A stretch of DNA of 64,000 nt from Austropuccinia psidii (Eukaryota; Basidiomycota; Pucciniomycetes; Pucciniales; Sphaerophragmiaceae). Each line of letters starts with the position of its first letter. Positions within the stretch are counted from its first letter, which is position 1. A program made the translations under genes and the position numbers. Shown in pieces: positions 1 through 9,500 of the stretch. Below the pieces are notes generated by a model. The model saw only the letters and a program-made list of their open reading frames with translations, was not told the origin of the DNA and searched no databases. The stretch spans positions 23,323,975 through 23,387,974 of the forward strand of contig JALGQZ010000011.1 in NCBI GenBank assembly GCA_023105745.1, in the 5' to 3' direction.

Positions 1-989
1 GTTTATAGTCTTGCCTAGGACTTATCCTCCTTTTGTAGTCCTTTTCCAATCTTTTTGAATACTTCAAATAGGCAGTTTATGGTCTTGCTAAGGACCATTG
101 GTTGATTGTGTTTTAACTTTGAGTCCTTGTTGATAATTCCAATGATGGGCAGTTTATGGTCTTGCCAAGGACCATTGGTTTATTGTTTTGCTGATAATTT
201 CTTGATTTCTTTTTTGAGAGTCTTAGTGGTGGGCAGTTTATGGTCTTGCCAAGGACCATTGGTTACTTTTTTTTATATTATTTGTTGATACTTTGAGTGA
301 TTTTTCATTGCTATTTGAAGGAATTTCTTGATCTTTGAAGGGGCAGTTTATGGTCTTGCCAAGGACTTTTGGTTACTTTTTCTTGTTGATATTCTTGATG
401 ATATCCTGAGGAATTTCTTGATCCTTGAAGGGGCAGTTTATGGTCTTGCCAAGGACTTTTGGTTACTTTTTCTTGTTGATATTCTTGATGATATCCTGAG
501 GAATTTCTTGATCCTTGAAGGGGCAGTTTATGGTCTTGCCAAGGACCATATCTTGTGTACAGGCACCTGATTGTTGCACTTGGGACTTCCTGGCATGTAA
601 TTTATCTTCAAAGCCAAGTTGTATAGTTATCTTAAACAGTTTATAGTCTTATTGAAGACTCATCTTTATTTTAAAAGCACATTTAAGCCTATAAAATAAT
701 AGAAATGTTTTATTAATGTTGCATACCTGTGGAAGCCAAATCAAATATGTTAGTATAGTTATCATTCAAAATAAGAAAGCATAAAAGATAAAATAAGCAG
801 TTTAAAGCCTTGCTGAGGGCCTTTTTGTTTTTTATAGCCATTTTGTTTTATTTTTTATCTCTTCAACCCTTCTTAAGTCATTAAATATATATACACCATT
901 TTTGGTTTGTTTTGAAATATTCCTTTTTTTTTTTGTTTATTTAAGCTTCCTTAATTCATGAAATATATATACTGTTTTTTTGTTTTTTT

Positions 990-1046
<57 letters not shown>

Positions 1047-1463
1047 TCTCTTGTTTCTCATTAAAATAAACCTGTATCAAAAATAAAAAGATAATTTAGC
1101 ATTTATTATGGAAAAAAAGAATCAAATAATAAATAAAACCAAGCAGTTTAAAGCCATGCTGAGGGCTTTTTTTTTGTATATTGAAAGCTTGTAGATTTTA
1201 AAAGAAAATAATTCAGTAAAACTTAAAGATAAAATCAAATTGAATGAAAAAGTTTTAGCAGTTTAATGTCTTGCTGAGGACATATTTTATTTATAGCCTG
1301 AGGGTTCTTGTTAATTTTCCAAAACATAATTAAAAAAAAAAATTTAACAGTTTAAAGTCATGTTGAGGACTTTTTGATGTTTGTTGCTGCAATCCTACAA
1401 AATAAAAAGATAATCAAGAAAATAAATAAAATAAAACAGTTTAAAGTCTTGTTAAGGACTCTT
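1..1463 (-). repeat. Hairpin array A, left arm (13 stem-loops)
   Basis: Thirteen copies of a short motif start near 1, 71, 148, 232, 342, 432, 522, 634, 797, 1142, 1258, 1347 and 1436. On the plus strand each is a constant CAGTTTA followed by a 4-6 bp stem and an 8-nt loop. Examples are ATGGTC-TTGCTAAG-GACCAT at about 79, AAAGCC-ATGCTGAG-GGCTTT at about 1151 and AAAGTC-ATGTTGAG-GACTTT at about 1355. Stem bases change in pairs between copies while loop and flank stay alike. Spacers are AT-rich and mostly unrelated, except that 361-450 and 451-540 are identical 90-bp tandem units. The strand given is that of the linked retroelement. Function is unknown; structured RNA, single-stranded DNA structure or protein-binding sites are all possible. 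Confidence 0.85.
991..1043. repeat. Poly-T tract of 53 bases
   Basis: An uninterrupted T run within array A. On the retroelement sense strand it is poly-A. It is a simple-sequence tract and could be a length-unstable or assembly-sensitive site. Confidence 0.9.
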
Positions 1464-1570
1464 TATTTTTTTATTTATCTTATAGCCCCCTTTTGTTGTT
1501 GTTTTTTTTTTTTTTTTTTGTTTTTTGCTTTGTTGTCAGAAGGTAAGGTAGTCAGTTTGATGGGCTGATC

Positions 1571-2110
1571 TAGAGGCTGTTACAACCCTCTAGGAGCTTC
1601 GGGTAAGCTGTTTCCATCTCTAATTACCCTGCAAAGCACTTTGTTGTGCTTTCAACCACTTCGGGTGGTTAGTTCTTTTTTACCTAGAATTTCTGAAAAC
1701 TGCCTCGGTGCAGTATATTAAGGTGGGGCTCAACCCTGTAAATCTCCTCAGCAGCCCTTTGGGTGGGCTGTTGTAGTCTTGATGGGTGTTATTACACCCT
1801 AATTGAAGCTTTAAAACAGTTCGGGTGACTGTATGGTGCCTGAAAGTGATTGGTGTTGAGGGTTTATGATGCCAGAGGTGTATTTGCTCCTCCACACTTG
1901 AGATTTGTTCCGTGGCTGATTTTTTAACTATAAGGGACTTTGCCTTCCCCTGTAAGGCTCCACACCTCATCGGATGTCTGTATTTGGGCTGTGATGGGTG
2001 CTATCTCACCTTTACGGTGGTTAAATTGATGTCGGGTGGCTGATTTTAATACCTTAAAAAGATGATTCAATCGTGTTAGGTACTTTGGGTGATGTTTCTG
2101 TCACCTTTGG
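1571..2110. repeat. Hairpin arrays B and C, left arm
   Basis: Two hairpin types alternate. Type B has a conserved CGGGT-like loop and unrelated stems: AGCTT-CGGGT-AAGCT (1595-1609), AACCAC-TTCGG-GTGGTT (1654-1670), ACTGC-CTCGGT-GCAGT (1699-1714), CAGCCC-TTTGGGT-GGGCTG (within 1749-1773) and ACAGT-TCGGGTG-ACTGT (1816-1832). Type C sits just before type B in most units: TAGAGG/CCTCTA (1571-1592), AAAGCAC/GTGCTTT (1633-1652) and GGGTGT-TATT-ACACCC (1784-1799). Weaker copies continue to about 2110. Stem divergence with loop conservation argues for conservation of structure. No protein-coding explanation is visible. Confidence 0.75.
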
Positions 2111-3600
2111 AGCATTCCACAGGCTCCAATGTGATCCTAACCAAATCGATGGGTAGCGGTGGCTGTAACATTCTTTTCCGGGCTAACTCCACCACAGGAA
2201 TTAGCCATGTCACTTACTGTTTGGCTCTAACGTTTTGTTTAACACCTGCTGTCAATCACGACAAGCAGCTTGGTTTTGTATTTTGGGTAACTTGTCAACG
2301 TGCTATATTGTACTGTACTGGTGCAGTGTACAGTACATGCCCTTGCCTTTTCTTCTTTCCTCTTCTGACCTACTTGTATTGCTGGCAAATATTGTCTTGA
2401 TGCTGTCGTGATATTCAACATGCATGGTGTTTGTACCAGAGGTAGGGTCTTGTGATGACTGCATGCAGGTGCAGTAGTGTCGTTCTTCTAGCATGTTACT
2501 GAGGCTGTACATTTATATCAAAAACTGAGAATTAGTCAATGAGGTGCTGATGCAAGATCTCTTGTATGATCTATTTTGTTTCTTTTATTTTTTTATTGTG
2601 CATGGATTTAGTGAAGTGGCGATGAGTGTCAGACACCCATCTCCCGGCTTATACGTGATTCAGGTCTGGTTACCAGGCACATGTGATCCTAACTAGATCG
2701 ACTTGTATTGGTAGGTGGCAGATTTTTTTCCCCAAGCTGTTGTGATAGTACAGCTTTTCATTCAGTTAGTTGAATTGTATTGTTTTCTTTGATGCTCTAT
2801 CTACGCAAGTGAGCGCTTATTGGTATTCTTAGGCAAGATCATGGTGCTGCTGGATTCAATGGGCTAGTTCGGTGTGTTAGCCTGTCTGACAGATCGGAGG
2901 CTTGCTGATCCAAATGATCTTTATGGTGTGTTGACACCATGTTTAGCAACAGTAATACAACTTGAAACGACCATAGAAAGATATTCTCCTCCAGATGGTG
3001 GCGTTTATTTTGACATCCTCTTAAGTATTTTCCCTTTTAAATAAAGCCGCTGTGAACCCTTTCGGCTCAGTTCACACATTATTTCTTGTTATTATTTCAT
3101 GTTGCATTCACAATTTCTGGCTCATTTGACTGCATTGCTTGTATTTTTTATTCATATTTGGTAGTGGTGTTAAGTTGGAATTTCGAGTTAGAATCTTTAT
3201 TATGATGGCTGGTTGGCTTTAGAGCGTCTTGAACGTCTTTCCAAGGTTGATCCAAATCCCTTGCTATACACATGGCTGGGTTGTATTGTTCGTTATTGCT
3301 AATGCAAAGAGGAGGGTCAATGGTAGTAACGTGATTTTGTTGATGCTTATGCAAGGGTGCTCGCATTCCTGATTTGTGTTTGGTAAGTCTCTCTCTATAC
3401 TCTGCATGACAATTGTTATCTCCCACTGCAGTGTAAGTAAGTGTTTGGTGAAGCTGATGTTGTCCTCCAAAAACTAAAGGCATGCCATTATAGTGTGTTG
3501 TTTATCTCCTATTTATTCCTGTAAGATGAAGTGCTGTGATTCAAGGAGCCCAACGTTCTGAGCTCTTTATCTCCAACCATAAATAATGCGGAGATAAACG
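2111..3600. other. Non-coding stretch of copy A between hairpin arrays and TATA box
   Basis: Only short, unsupported reading frames occur here. Scattered phrases match the right arm in inverted orientation. For example the stretch around 2128-2180, with a conserved GTGGCTGTAACAT, corresponds to 56755-56810, and the one around 2678-2710 is a second related copy. This shows the region belongs to the same repeated element. I see no gene. Confidence 0.5.
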
Positions 3601-3610
3601 TTTCTTCATG

Positions 3611-3656
3611 AGCCACGGGAGGGCTGTTGGCTATAAATACCCCTGCTTCCGTGGCT
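3611..3656 (+). promoter_or_regulatory. TATA box framed by an 8-bp inverted repeat
   Basis: CTATAAATA at 3631-3639 lies between AGCCACGG (3611-3618) and its exact inverse CCGTGGCT (3649-3656). It faces rightward, towards the 3' end of ORF3 and antisense to the retroelement ORFs. A comparable CTATAAATACC lies on the opposite strand of the right arm at 57271-57280, again facing the ORFs and again with hairpin arrays on its upstream side. Promoter function is inferred from sequence and this recurrence. Confidence 0.45.
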
Positions 3657-3659
3657 AAT

Positions 3660-4530
3660 TCACATTTTCTCTCTTTTTTTTAAAAAATGCATCAAAAGGT
3701 CCCTGCATTTTTTTTCTTTGTTGGGTTGCTTGATTTCGTTATATTTATTTATCTTTGTTAAATCATAGTTGTTTAGTGGTGTTGGTGATATGTAGTCACC
3801 ACCTTTCCAGTGTTTAGTCTTCAAGGTCGCCTATTTTCTTTGCTGTCAAAGACGTTTTTATTTTATTTTTCATATGAAAACTGTTATTGAACAAAGTCTG
3901 GAGCCCCAATAGAACTCTTCATAGGTATTAACTTTCGAGATAGGTTGATTTTGTAAACTAGGAATAGTATCAGAGGAGAGACAAGAAATAAATATATTTT
4001 TATTATATTTATTATGAGATCTGAACGACTATTTTATAGACACCCAAACAGGTGGGTTGTATTGAGAAAACATTTAGAAAATCTATGCATGAAGGCTATA
4101 TAAAATAACAAAACCCAGAAAAATGCAGCAGGGATGAAATTAGGCTGAATCATATAAATCCAAAAGAATATAATAATAAGGCTAAGATTGTATTCTGTAT
4201 CTAGCTTTTTATGTTTTCTGCATAGATATATGTTATCTTTGGAAAATATTCAGATTATGATCTGTTCAGAGAAATTGATATTTCTTTATAAAAATTTATC
4301 TGAAAAAAAAATATAAATTAATTATTGAAGCCTTTTTTTTAAATATGTTCACTATCACCTCTTGTTTTGTAAAAATGAACTATTCAAAGTTAATGTAAGC
4401 TTTCATATAGTTATCACTTATAAGTATAATTTAAGTGGGGACTGATGCTGTCTTTGTCTCTTTCTTTCTTTCTCTTTTTTTTTTTGATTGATTTTTGAAT
4501 AAAATTGGAAATTAGATAAAATAGATAATG

Positions 4531-4567
<37 letters not shown>

Positions 4568-4944
4568 ATGTAAGTGTTTCTTTCTATAATAATTATCTAC
4601 TGATATGAACTGAGTTGAAACTGATTGTCTTTTTGTTGTTGTTTTTCTTTTTTCTTGAGAAAAAAAAATAAATAAATATAACTATAAGATAAAATATTTG
4701 ATATCAGGTAAGCTTATATTCTCTTTCTTCCTTCCAAGCTTATATGAATTGAAGCTTATTTTTAAATTTTTAATATTTTATTTTGTGTCTCTTTCTTTTT
4801 TAGTATAAAAGAAGAATTGAATTGTAAAAGAGGAAGGATGAAAGTGGTAAGAAGAATGAAAAATTGAAGAAATGAATAATAATAATATCAATGGAAATAG
4901 GATTATTAAGCAAATGATTAAGGACTTAGCAGGTGAGATTTTTT
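3660..4944. other. AT-rich 3' region of copy A
   Basis: No convincing gene. The stretch is AT-rich, with a (TA)n microsatellite at 4533-4564 and a C/T-rich tract near 4450-4485. Short matches to the right arm show it is part of the repeated element: the TCTCACCTGCTAAGTCC element on the sense strand near 4923 matches 55726, and a sequence containing ATATCAGTAG near 4598 matches 56023. Confidence 0.5.
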
Positions 4945-5631
4945 TTAGTTCCTTTGACCAAGTATCTTCTTCACTAATTTTTGTTTGATAAAATTTCCTC
5001 CCCTGCATTTTTCTCTTTTCAGACTTTTAAACAAGTATTCCTTACAGAAAGAGTTCCATTCTTCTTTATTCAATTTAGTTGCACCCCCTCTAAGGCTGAA
5101 TATTGCTGGTATAAGTGTTTCTTCCCAGTGGCAATCCCAGGTGGAATTATTAATAACATAACCTCTTGATATCTTGCATATTTTTCCATTTTTAATTTCA
5201 AAGTCCTGAAGGTTTAACCAGTCTTGGCATTCCCAGGTCCTCCAAAATAATGATTTCCTGAGGTGTTCATCCATGTGGAATATTTCATTCCAGTATTGGT
5301 TTCCAAGGTTGCCATCAACTCCATCCCAGGTCAGTATTTCCAAGAATTCATATTTTGTAAGGTTGAATCCAGGTAATTCTTCCCATGGATGAGATATGAC
5401 AATTTCTGTTGGTGAGTTTTCTTTTTCAAAGATGTCCTCAAACTCAATATATGGAAGAAGAATGGTGGAAATATCAGGACAGGGTTCTGGTTTTATTTTC
5501 AAGAACCAGTCAGGATTTTCTTCTATTTCTTGTGAATTGGTGTAATTGGCCCAAACTTCTTTTTCTTCTATCCAGGTGATATCAGTGTCCAATGACCAGG
5601 GATTTTCTTCCAGTAATGGCCAAGATTCCAT
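4945..5631 (-). CDS. Retroelement ORF3, unknown protein related to the ORF1 C-terminus
   Basis: An intact 228-aa frame begins at the ATG at 5629-5631 (MESWPLLEEN). The frame stays open upstream to 5790, but there is no earlier ATG. The protein is acidic and rich in tryptophan and aromatic residues, with no signal peptide or membrane segment. Its central part, LPGFNLTKYEFLEILTWDG followed by a GNLGNQYWNEIF-like stretch, aligns with the C-terminus of ORF1 (LPGANLNKIQFLEILTEEG, then GNLSNQFWDKKF). ORF3 therefore appears to be a duplicated copy of that domain. A second copy is at 55018-55674. The family and function are unknown to me. Three copies of a 35-nt hairpin repeat lie just upstream. Confidence 0.7.
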   Translation of the reverse strand: MESWPLLEENPWSLDTDITWIEEKEVWANYTNSQEIEENPDWFLKIKPEPCPDISTILLPYIEFEDIFEKENSPTEIVISHPWEELPGFNLTKYEFLEILTWDGVDGNLGNQYWNEIFHMDEHLRKSLFWRTWECQDWLNLQDFEIKNGKICKISRGYVINNSTWDCHWEETLIPAIFSLRGGATKLNKEEWNSFCKEYLFKSLKREKCRGGNFIKQKLVKKILGQRN

Positions 5632-5770
5632 TTTGTAGGATTTTGTGGGTTTTGAAGGGTTAAGGTAAGATGAATTGAGAATAGTATCAAATTTATTTAT
5701 GAAAATAGTTTGAGGGTAGGTATAATGGGTTTTGGATGGTAATTTTGGGTGAGAATTTGGATATTCCTCT

Positions 5771-6001
5771 TTGATAAGGCAGGAGGTCACTGCCTTGTGA
5801 TTTTATGGTTGGTTGTTGTTTCTTTTTCTGGGTGAGTGAAATTATTGATTTTATTTGGTTGATAAAAATTTTAGATTTTTCTCTTTGATAAGGCAGGAGG
5901 TCACTGCCTAGTGATTGCTTGATTTGGGGATTGATGGTTATTTAAATTGATAAGAACTTATTTTCCTCTTTGATAAGGCAGGAGGTCACTGCCTAGTGAT
6001 T
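5771..6001 (-). repeat. Three copies of a 35-nt dual-hairpin repeat before ORF3
   Basis: Copies lie at about 5771-5800, 5884-5914 and 5968-6001. On the sense strand each reads TCACTAGGCAGTGACC followed by TCCTGCCTTATCAAAGAG, with small changes. Two stems are possible: TCACT/AGTGA around AGGC, and AGGCAG/CTGCCT around TGACCTC. They share bases, so they exclude each other. The repeat also occurs between ORF1 and ORF2 (6437-6467) and in copy B. A role in splicing, reinitiation or RNA packaging is only inference. Confidence 0.75.
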
Positions 6002-6335
6002 ATTGAAGTTTAAATCTGACTATTTTATTTGATTTTTGATTTTTAGAGCTGTTATGTGTCTTTAAGATGGTCCTTGATGGTTTGAAATTTAATTGGTCCA
6101 TTAATTCTAGAGTAATTTGATCATTGGTTTTGTCAGAAACCTCCAAAATTTTCAGCAATTCCTTGATTTCTTCAATTTCTTGGTTTCTTGTTATTGATGA
6201 AGTATCCTTAAAGTGCCAAAGGCTCTCTTTATTGAAATCTTCATCTTCTGGTGACCAATGAAGTTCTTCATTGATAATTTGGTCTTCTTTTATTAATTCT
6301 TCCCCATAGGATCCAAAAATTGGTGAATTGGCCAT
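6000..6335 (-). CDS. Retroelement ORF2, small acidic unknown protein
   Basis: A complete 111-aa frame runs from an ATG at 6333-6335. The product is acidic in its first two thirds, with a helical E/I/L-rich stretch (about residues 52-75) and a basic tail (KNQKSNKIVRFKLQ). It has no recognised domain. It lies 228 bp downstream of ORF1 and about 370 bp upstream of ORF3 on the same strand, each gap holding the 35-nt repeat. The equivalent in copy B, near 54592-54760, is badly decayed. It could be an accessory protein of the element. The short length makes coding status less certain than for ORF1. Confidence 0.55.
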   Translation of the reverse strand: MANSPIFGSYGEELIKEDQIINEELHWSPEDEDFNKESLWHFKDTSSITRNQEIEEIKELLKILEVSDKTNDQITLELMDQLNFKPSRTILKTHNSSKNQKSNKIVRFKLQ

Positions 6336-6436
6336 GATGGAGGTGATTGATATATTTTTGTAAGTTTTTTTTTTTTTTTTTTTTTTTATTTTTTATTATT
6401 TTTTTTTTAAGAAAAAATTTGTTGATGAATGTCTTC

Positions 6437-6467
6437 TTTGTTAAGGCAGGAAGTCACTGCCCTGTGA
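6437..6467 (-). repeat. 35-nt dual-hairpin repeat between ORF1 and ORF2
   Basis: This is the fourth left-arm copy of the repeat seen at 5771-6001. The GGCAG/CTGCC stem is intact and the other stem is shortened. A counterpart lies at about 54492-54525 in copy B, at the same position relative to the ORFs. A 20-plus-base poly-T run lies at about 6366-6387. Confidence 0.65.
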
Positions 6468-6563
6468 GAGAAAAAATGAAATAAAAGAGAAACTAATAAT
6501 GATACATTTGATGAATGATACTGATACATTTTTGAAAAAAAATCTTGATTTTGTTGATTTTAT

Positions 6564-9500
6564 TTAAAGTTGAGCTCCCCCAAGTGGGAAAGGTGAGTGT
6601 CTGTTGAGCAATCTGACCAAAATAAGGTCTTTGAGGGCTTCCACAAAGTTATTTCTTTCCTCAATCTCTGGTTCTGATGGAAATTCTGACCACCATAAGT
6701 CTTCATCAATGAATATATATCCATCTCCAATCCATTTTATTCTTCCAGTTTGATATGTTGATCCATTTAATCCAAGGTACCACTGGGCCCAAATTTGATT
6801 GAAGTAGAGACCTCTTCTTGGTAAAGTTCCCATTGAAAATTTTTTATCCCAGAATTGATTTGAGAGGTTTCCTTTAATTCCTTCTTCAGTTAATATCTCT
6901 AAGAATTGGATTTTGTTCAAGTTTGCTCCTGGAAGCTGACATAAATATTTATCTTCACATAAAATTTCTTGAGCTTCATCCCCATAAAGGTCTTCAAAGG
7001 TAATATATGGCAGATAAAGGTAGTTGTATTCATTTTCTAGGATGGATTCTGTTTCATCATCTTCATTGGGAGGTTGTTGGATGAATTCAGGGTTTTCCAG
7101 TTGCCATTCATAAGGTTCTTCTTGGTTGTTCAATGGTCTGTCCAAGAAGTTGATATGGTATGTCTCTTTTGAATTTTTGTCTCTTTCTTGCATAATTCTG
7201 AGGTCTTTTTCAATGTCATTTATAATTTCTTCATCTGAGAGCTCATGATGCTCACTAAATCTGACTTTCTTCCTTTTGGTTTTAGTTTTGAAAGGGTTTC
7301 CATATATTTTCTCATTTCCATCCACCAAAATCTGGAAAGTTTCTTCATTATTGTTAATTGGCTTGTAAACTATGTTGGGTAATTCATCTTCAGAGTTTGG
7401 GTCTTCAAGTTGTCTTTTGAGGTTGTTTGGCCATTGGGTATTTTGTAAATCTTGACCAAATTCATCACCCTTTGGAGATATGGATAACTCTTGGGTCTTC
7501 TGGGTTAAATTGATTATGGTATTGTCTCCTTTTGCATTTTGAAACTTCTTTCCTGGGTTATTTCTGACCAATGTTGCCATATTGCATAAATCCATTCCTC
7601 TAGGTGGTCCAGTTTGCCATCCAAGTGCTTGAGGTTTGCATATTGGCATGCATAACCTTCTTCCATCAGGTTCTTGATAACTGAGTATCTCTCCTTGTTT
7701 ATGGGAGAATTCTAGTCTGATATTGTTGTCTGCCAAGAAAGGTCTTCCAAGTACTGTATGGACAGATCCTTTGGCAATAAAAAAGTGAATCAGAGTTTCT
7801 TCACCTGAAGCCAAAATGATTGGAGTAAATTCTGAAAGTGCCACCAATGAAGTAGTATGGCCTCCAATTCCCCTCAGGTTCATGTTAAGGTTTCTTGTTG
7901 TGAGTGAAGCTTTGATTGCTATTTCTTCTGGTATAATGTTGAGTTCTGCTCCAGTGTCCACTAATGCTCTGATAGGATATTCTTCCTTTCCAATAAAGAT
8001 TTCCATAAATCCCAAAGGACAAGCATAATGAATCTTGGGCTTTGGTATTTCTTTGAATCCAAATGTTAATAGTCTTTCTTGAAGATCCATTGAGTTGAGT
8101 GATTTAATTTTTTCCTTGTCTTTTTCTGATAATTCTTGTAATTTATGGACAAAATTTGGTGACATCCTCAAAATTTCTTCAATGGTGAGGTTGATCTTTT
8201 GTTGCATAATTTTTTTAATAATTTTGTCAATTTCCAATTTTGTTTCAACTTGTTTCTTTTGAGGTTTTCTGAGCTTCTTTTCTTCTTTTGGAATTTCCTC
8301 ATCTTCATTCTTATTGTCAATATTCTCAATTTCCTCCTCATGCTGGTCAAATTTTGGAATATTTGAATTTTGGAATTTAGTGGGAATTATTACTCTTTCT
8401 TCTTCCTTTTCTTCTTCAATGTAAGATCCTGGAATTTCTGCCTTTTTCTTTGGCTCTTGATTTTGGGATTGTCTTTCCAACCTTTGTTTTGTCTGTCTTA
8501 ATCCAATGTGTGATTCAAAAGGGTCATTGGCTGAGGAAATGGTAGGTGGTTTCCAGTTTGACCAATCTTCAACATGTGCAATTGAGGTTGATTTATCCTC
8601 TGATTTCTTTTCAGTGGGCTTAACCTCTTCTGCTGGTTTTTCTTTGACAATAGGTTTTTCCATAAATTTCTTGTTGAGTTCTGCTTGTTCTTTTGCAAAG
8701 GCCCTGACTATGTCTTTGGCACTTTCATTTCCTTCCATAGGTACTCTCTGATAGTTGGGGAAGAGGTAAGATGCTCCTTGGGTTCTGACAATTCTTCTGT
8801 CTAAATCTTCAGCAAGGTGAGTGCATCTAGTTGCTGAATGTCCTTCTTCCTTGCAGTAAGCACATTTCATTGGTGGTCTTGGAGCCATTTGAGCTGGTAT
8901 GTATGGTTGATAACTGGATGAAAATGGTGGTAAAGGATTCCTTGGCCTATATGGCTGATTATTTTGAGGTAATCTTTGCTCTTGATTGTTGTTCCAATTC
9001 CTTCTTGGTGGATTCACTGCTTCTGAAAGGCTTTTAAGCTGATTTAAAACTTCTTTAACTGATTCTTTTCCCTCATTTCTTGGCTGAGGTTCTGGTTGTG
9101 GAGGATTTTTGATCTTTTGGGTGAGTTCTTTTACTTGTTTTAAAACTTCATCCCAGCTTTCATCCTCAAATCTTGTTTTCTTTTCTGGAGGTTTTGGTTT
9201 AGAGAATTCTTTTTGTTGAATAAGTACCTTGGCCTCCAAGTCTTGTTCAATGTATAATTTCAAAATATCCAATCTTGGAATGATATAACCTCCATCCAAG
9301 GCTTGAACCATAGCTCTGTCTTTAATCATTTCTTTGTAAATTGATTCTTGAACACTAGTGGAAAGGCTGGCCAATATTTCCTGGTTATGATTGATATCAC
9401 CTTGGATATATTGGTATCTTTTGAGGTAAGTGATGATTGCTTCATATTCCCCAATGAATTTTCTGTATTGAGTCATGTTTCTTATTCCACCTTCTTGTTG

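Noticed and set aside
1..1463. Possible CRISPR-like array because of regularly spaced repeats
   Set aside because: Repeats are not identical, vary in the stem by paired changes, and have irregular 70-360 bp spacing. The gene content is fungal and there are no cas genes.
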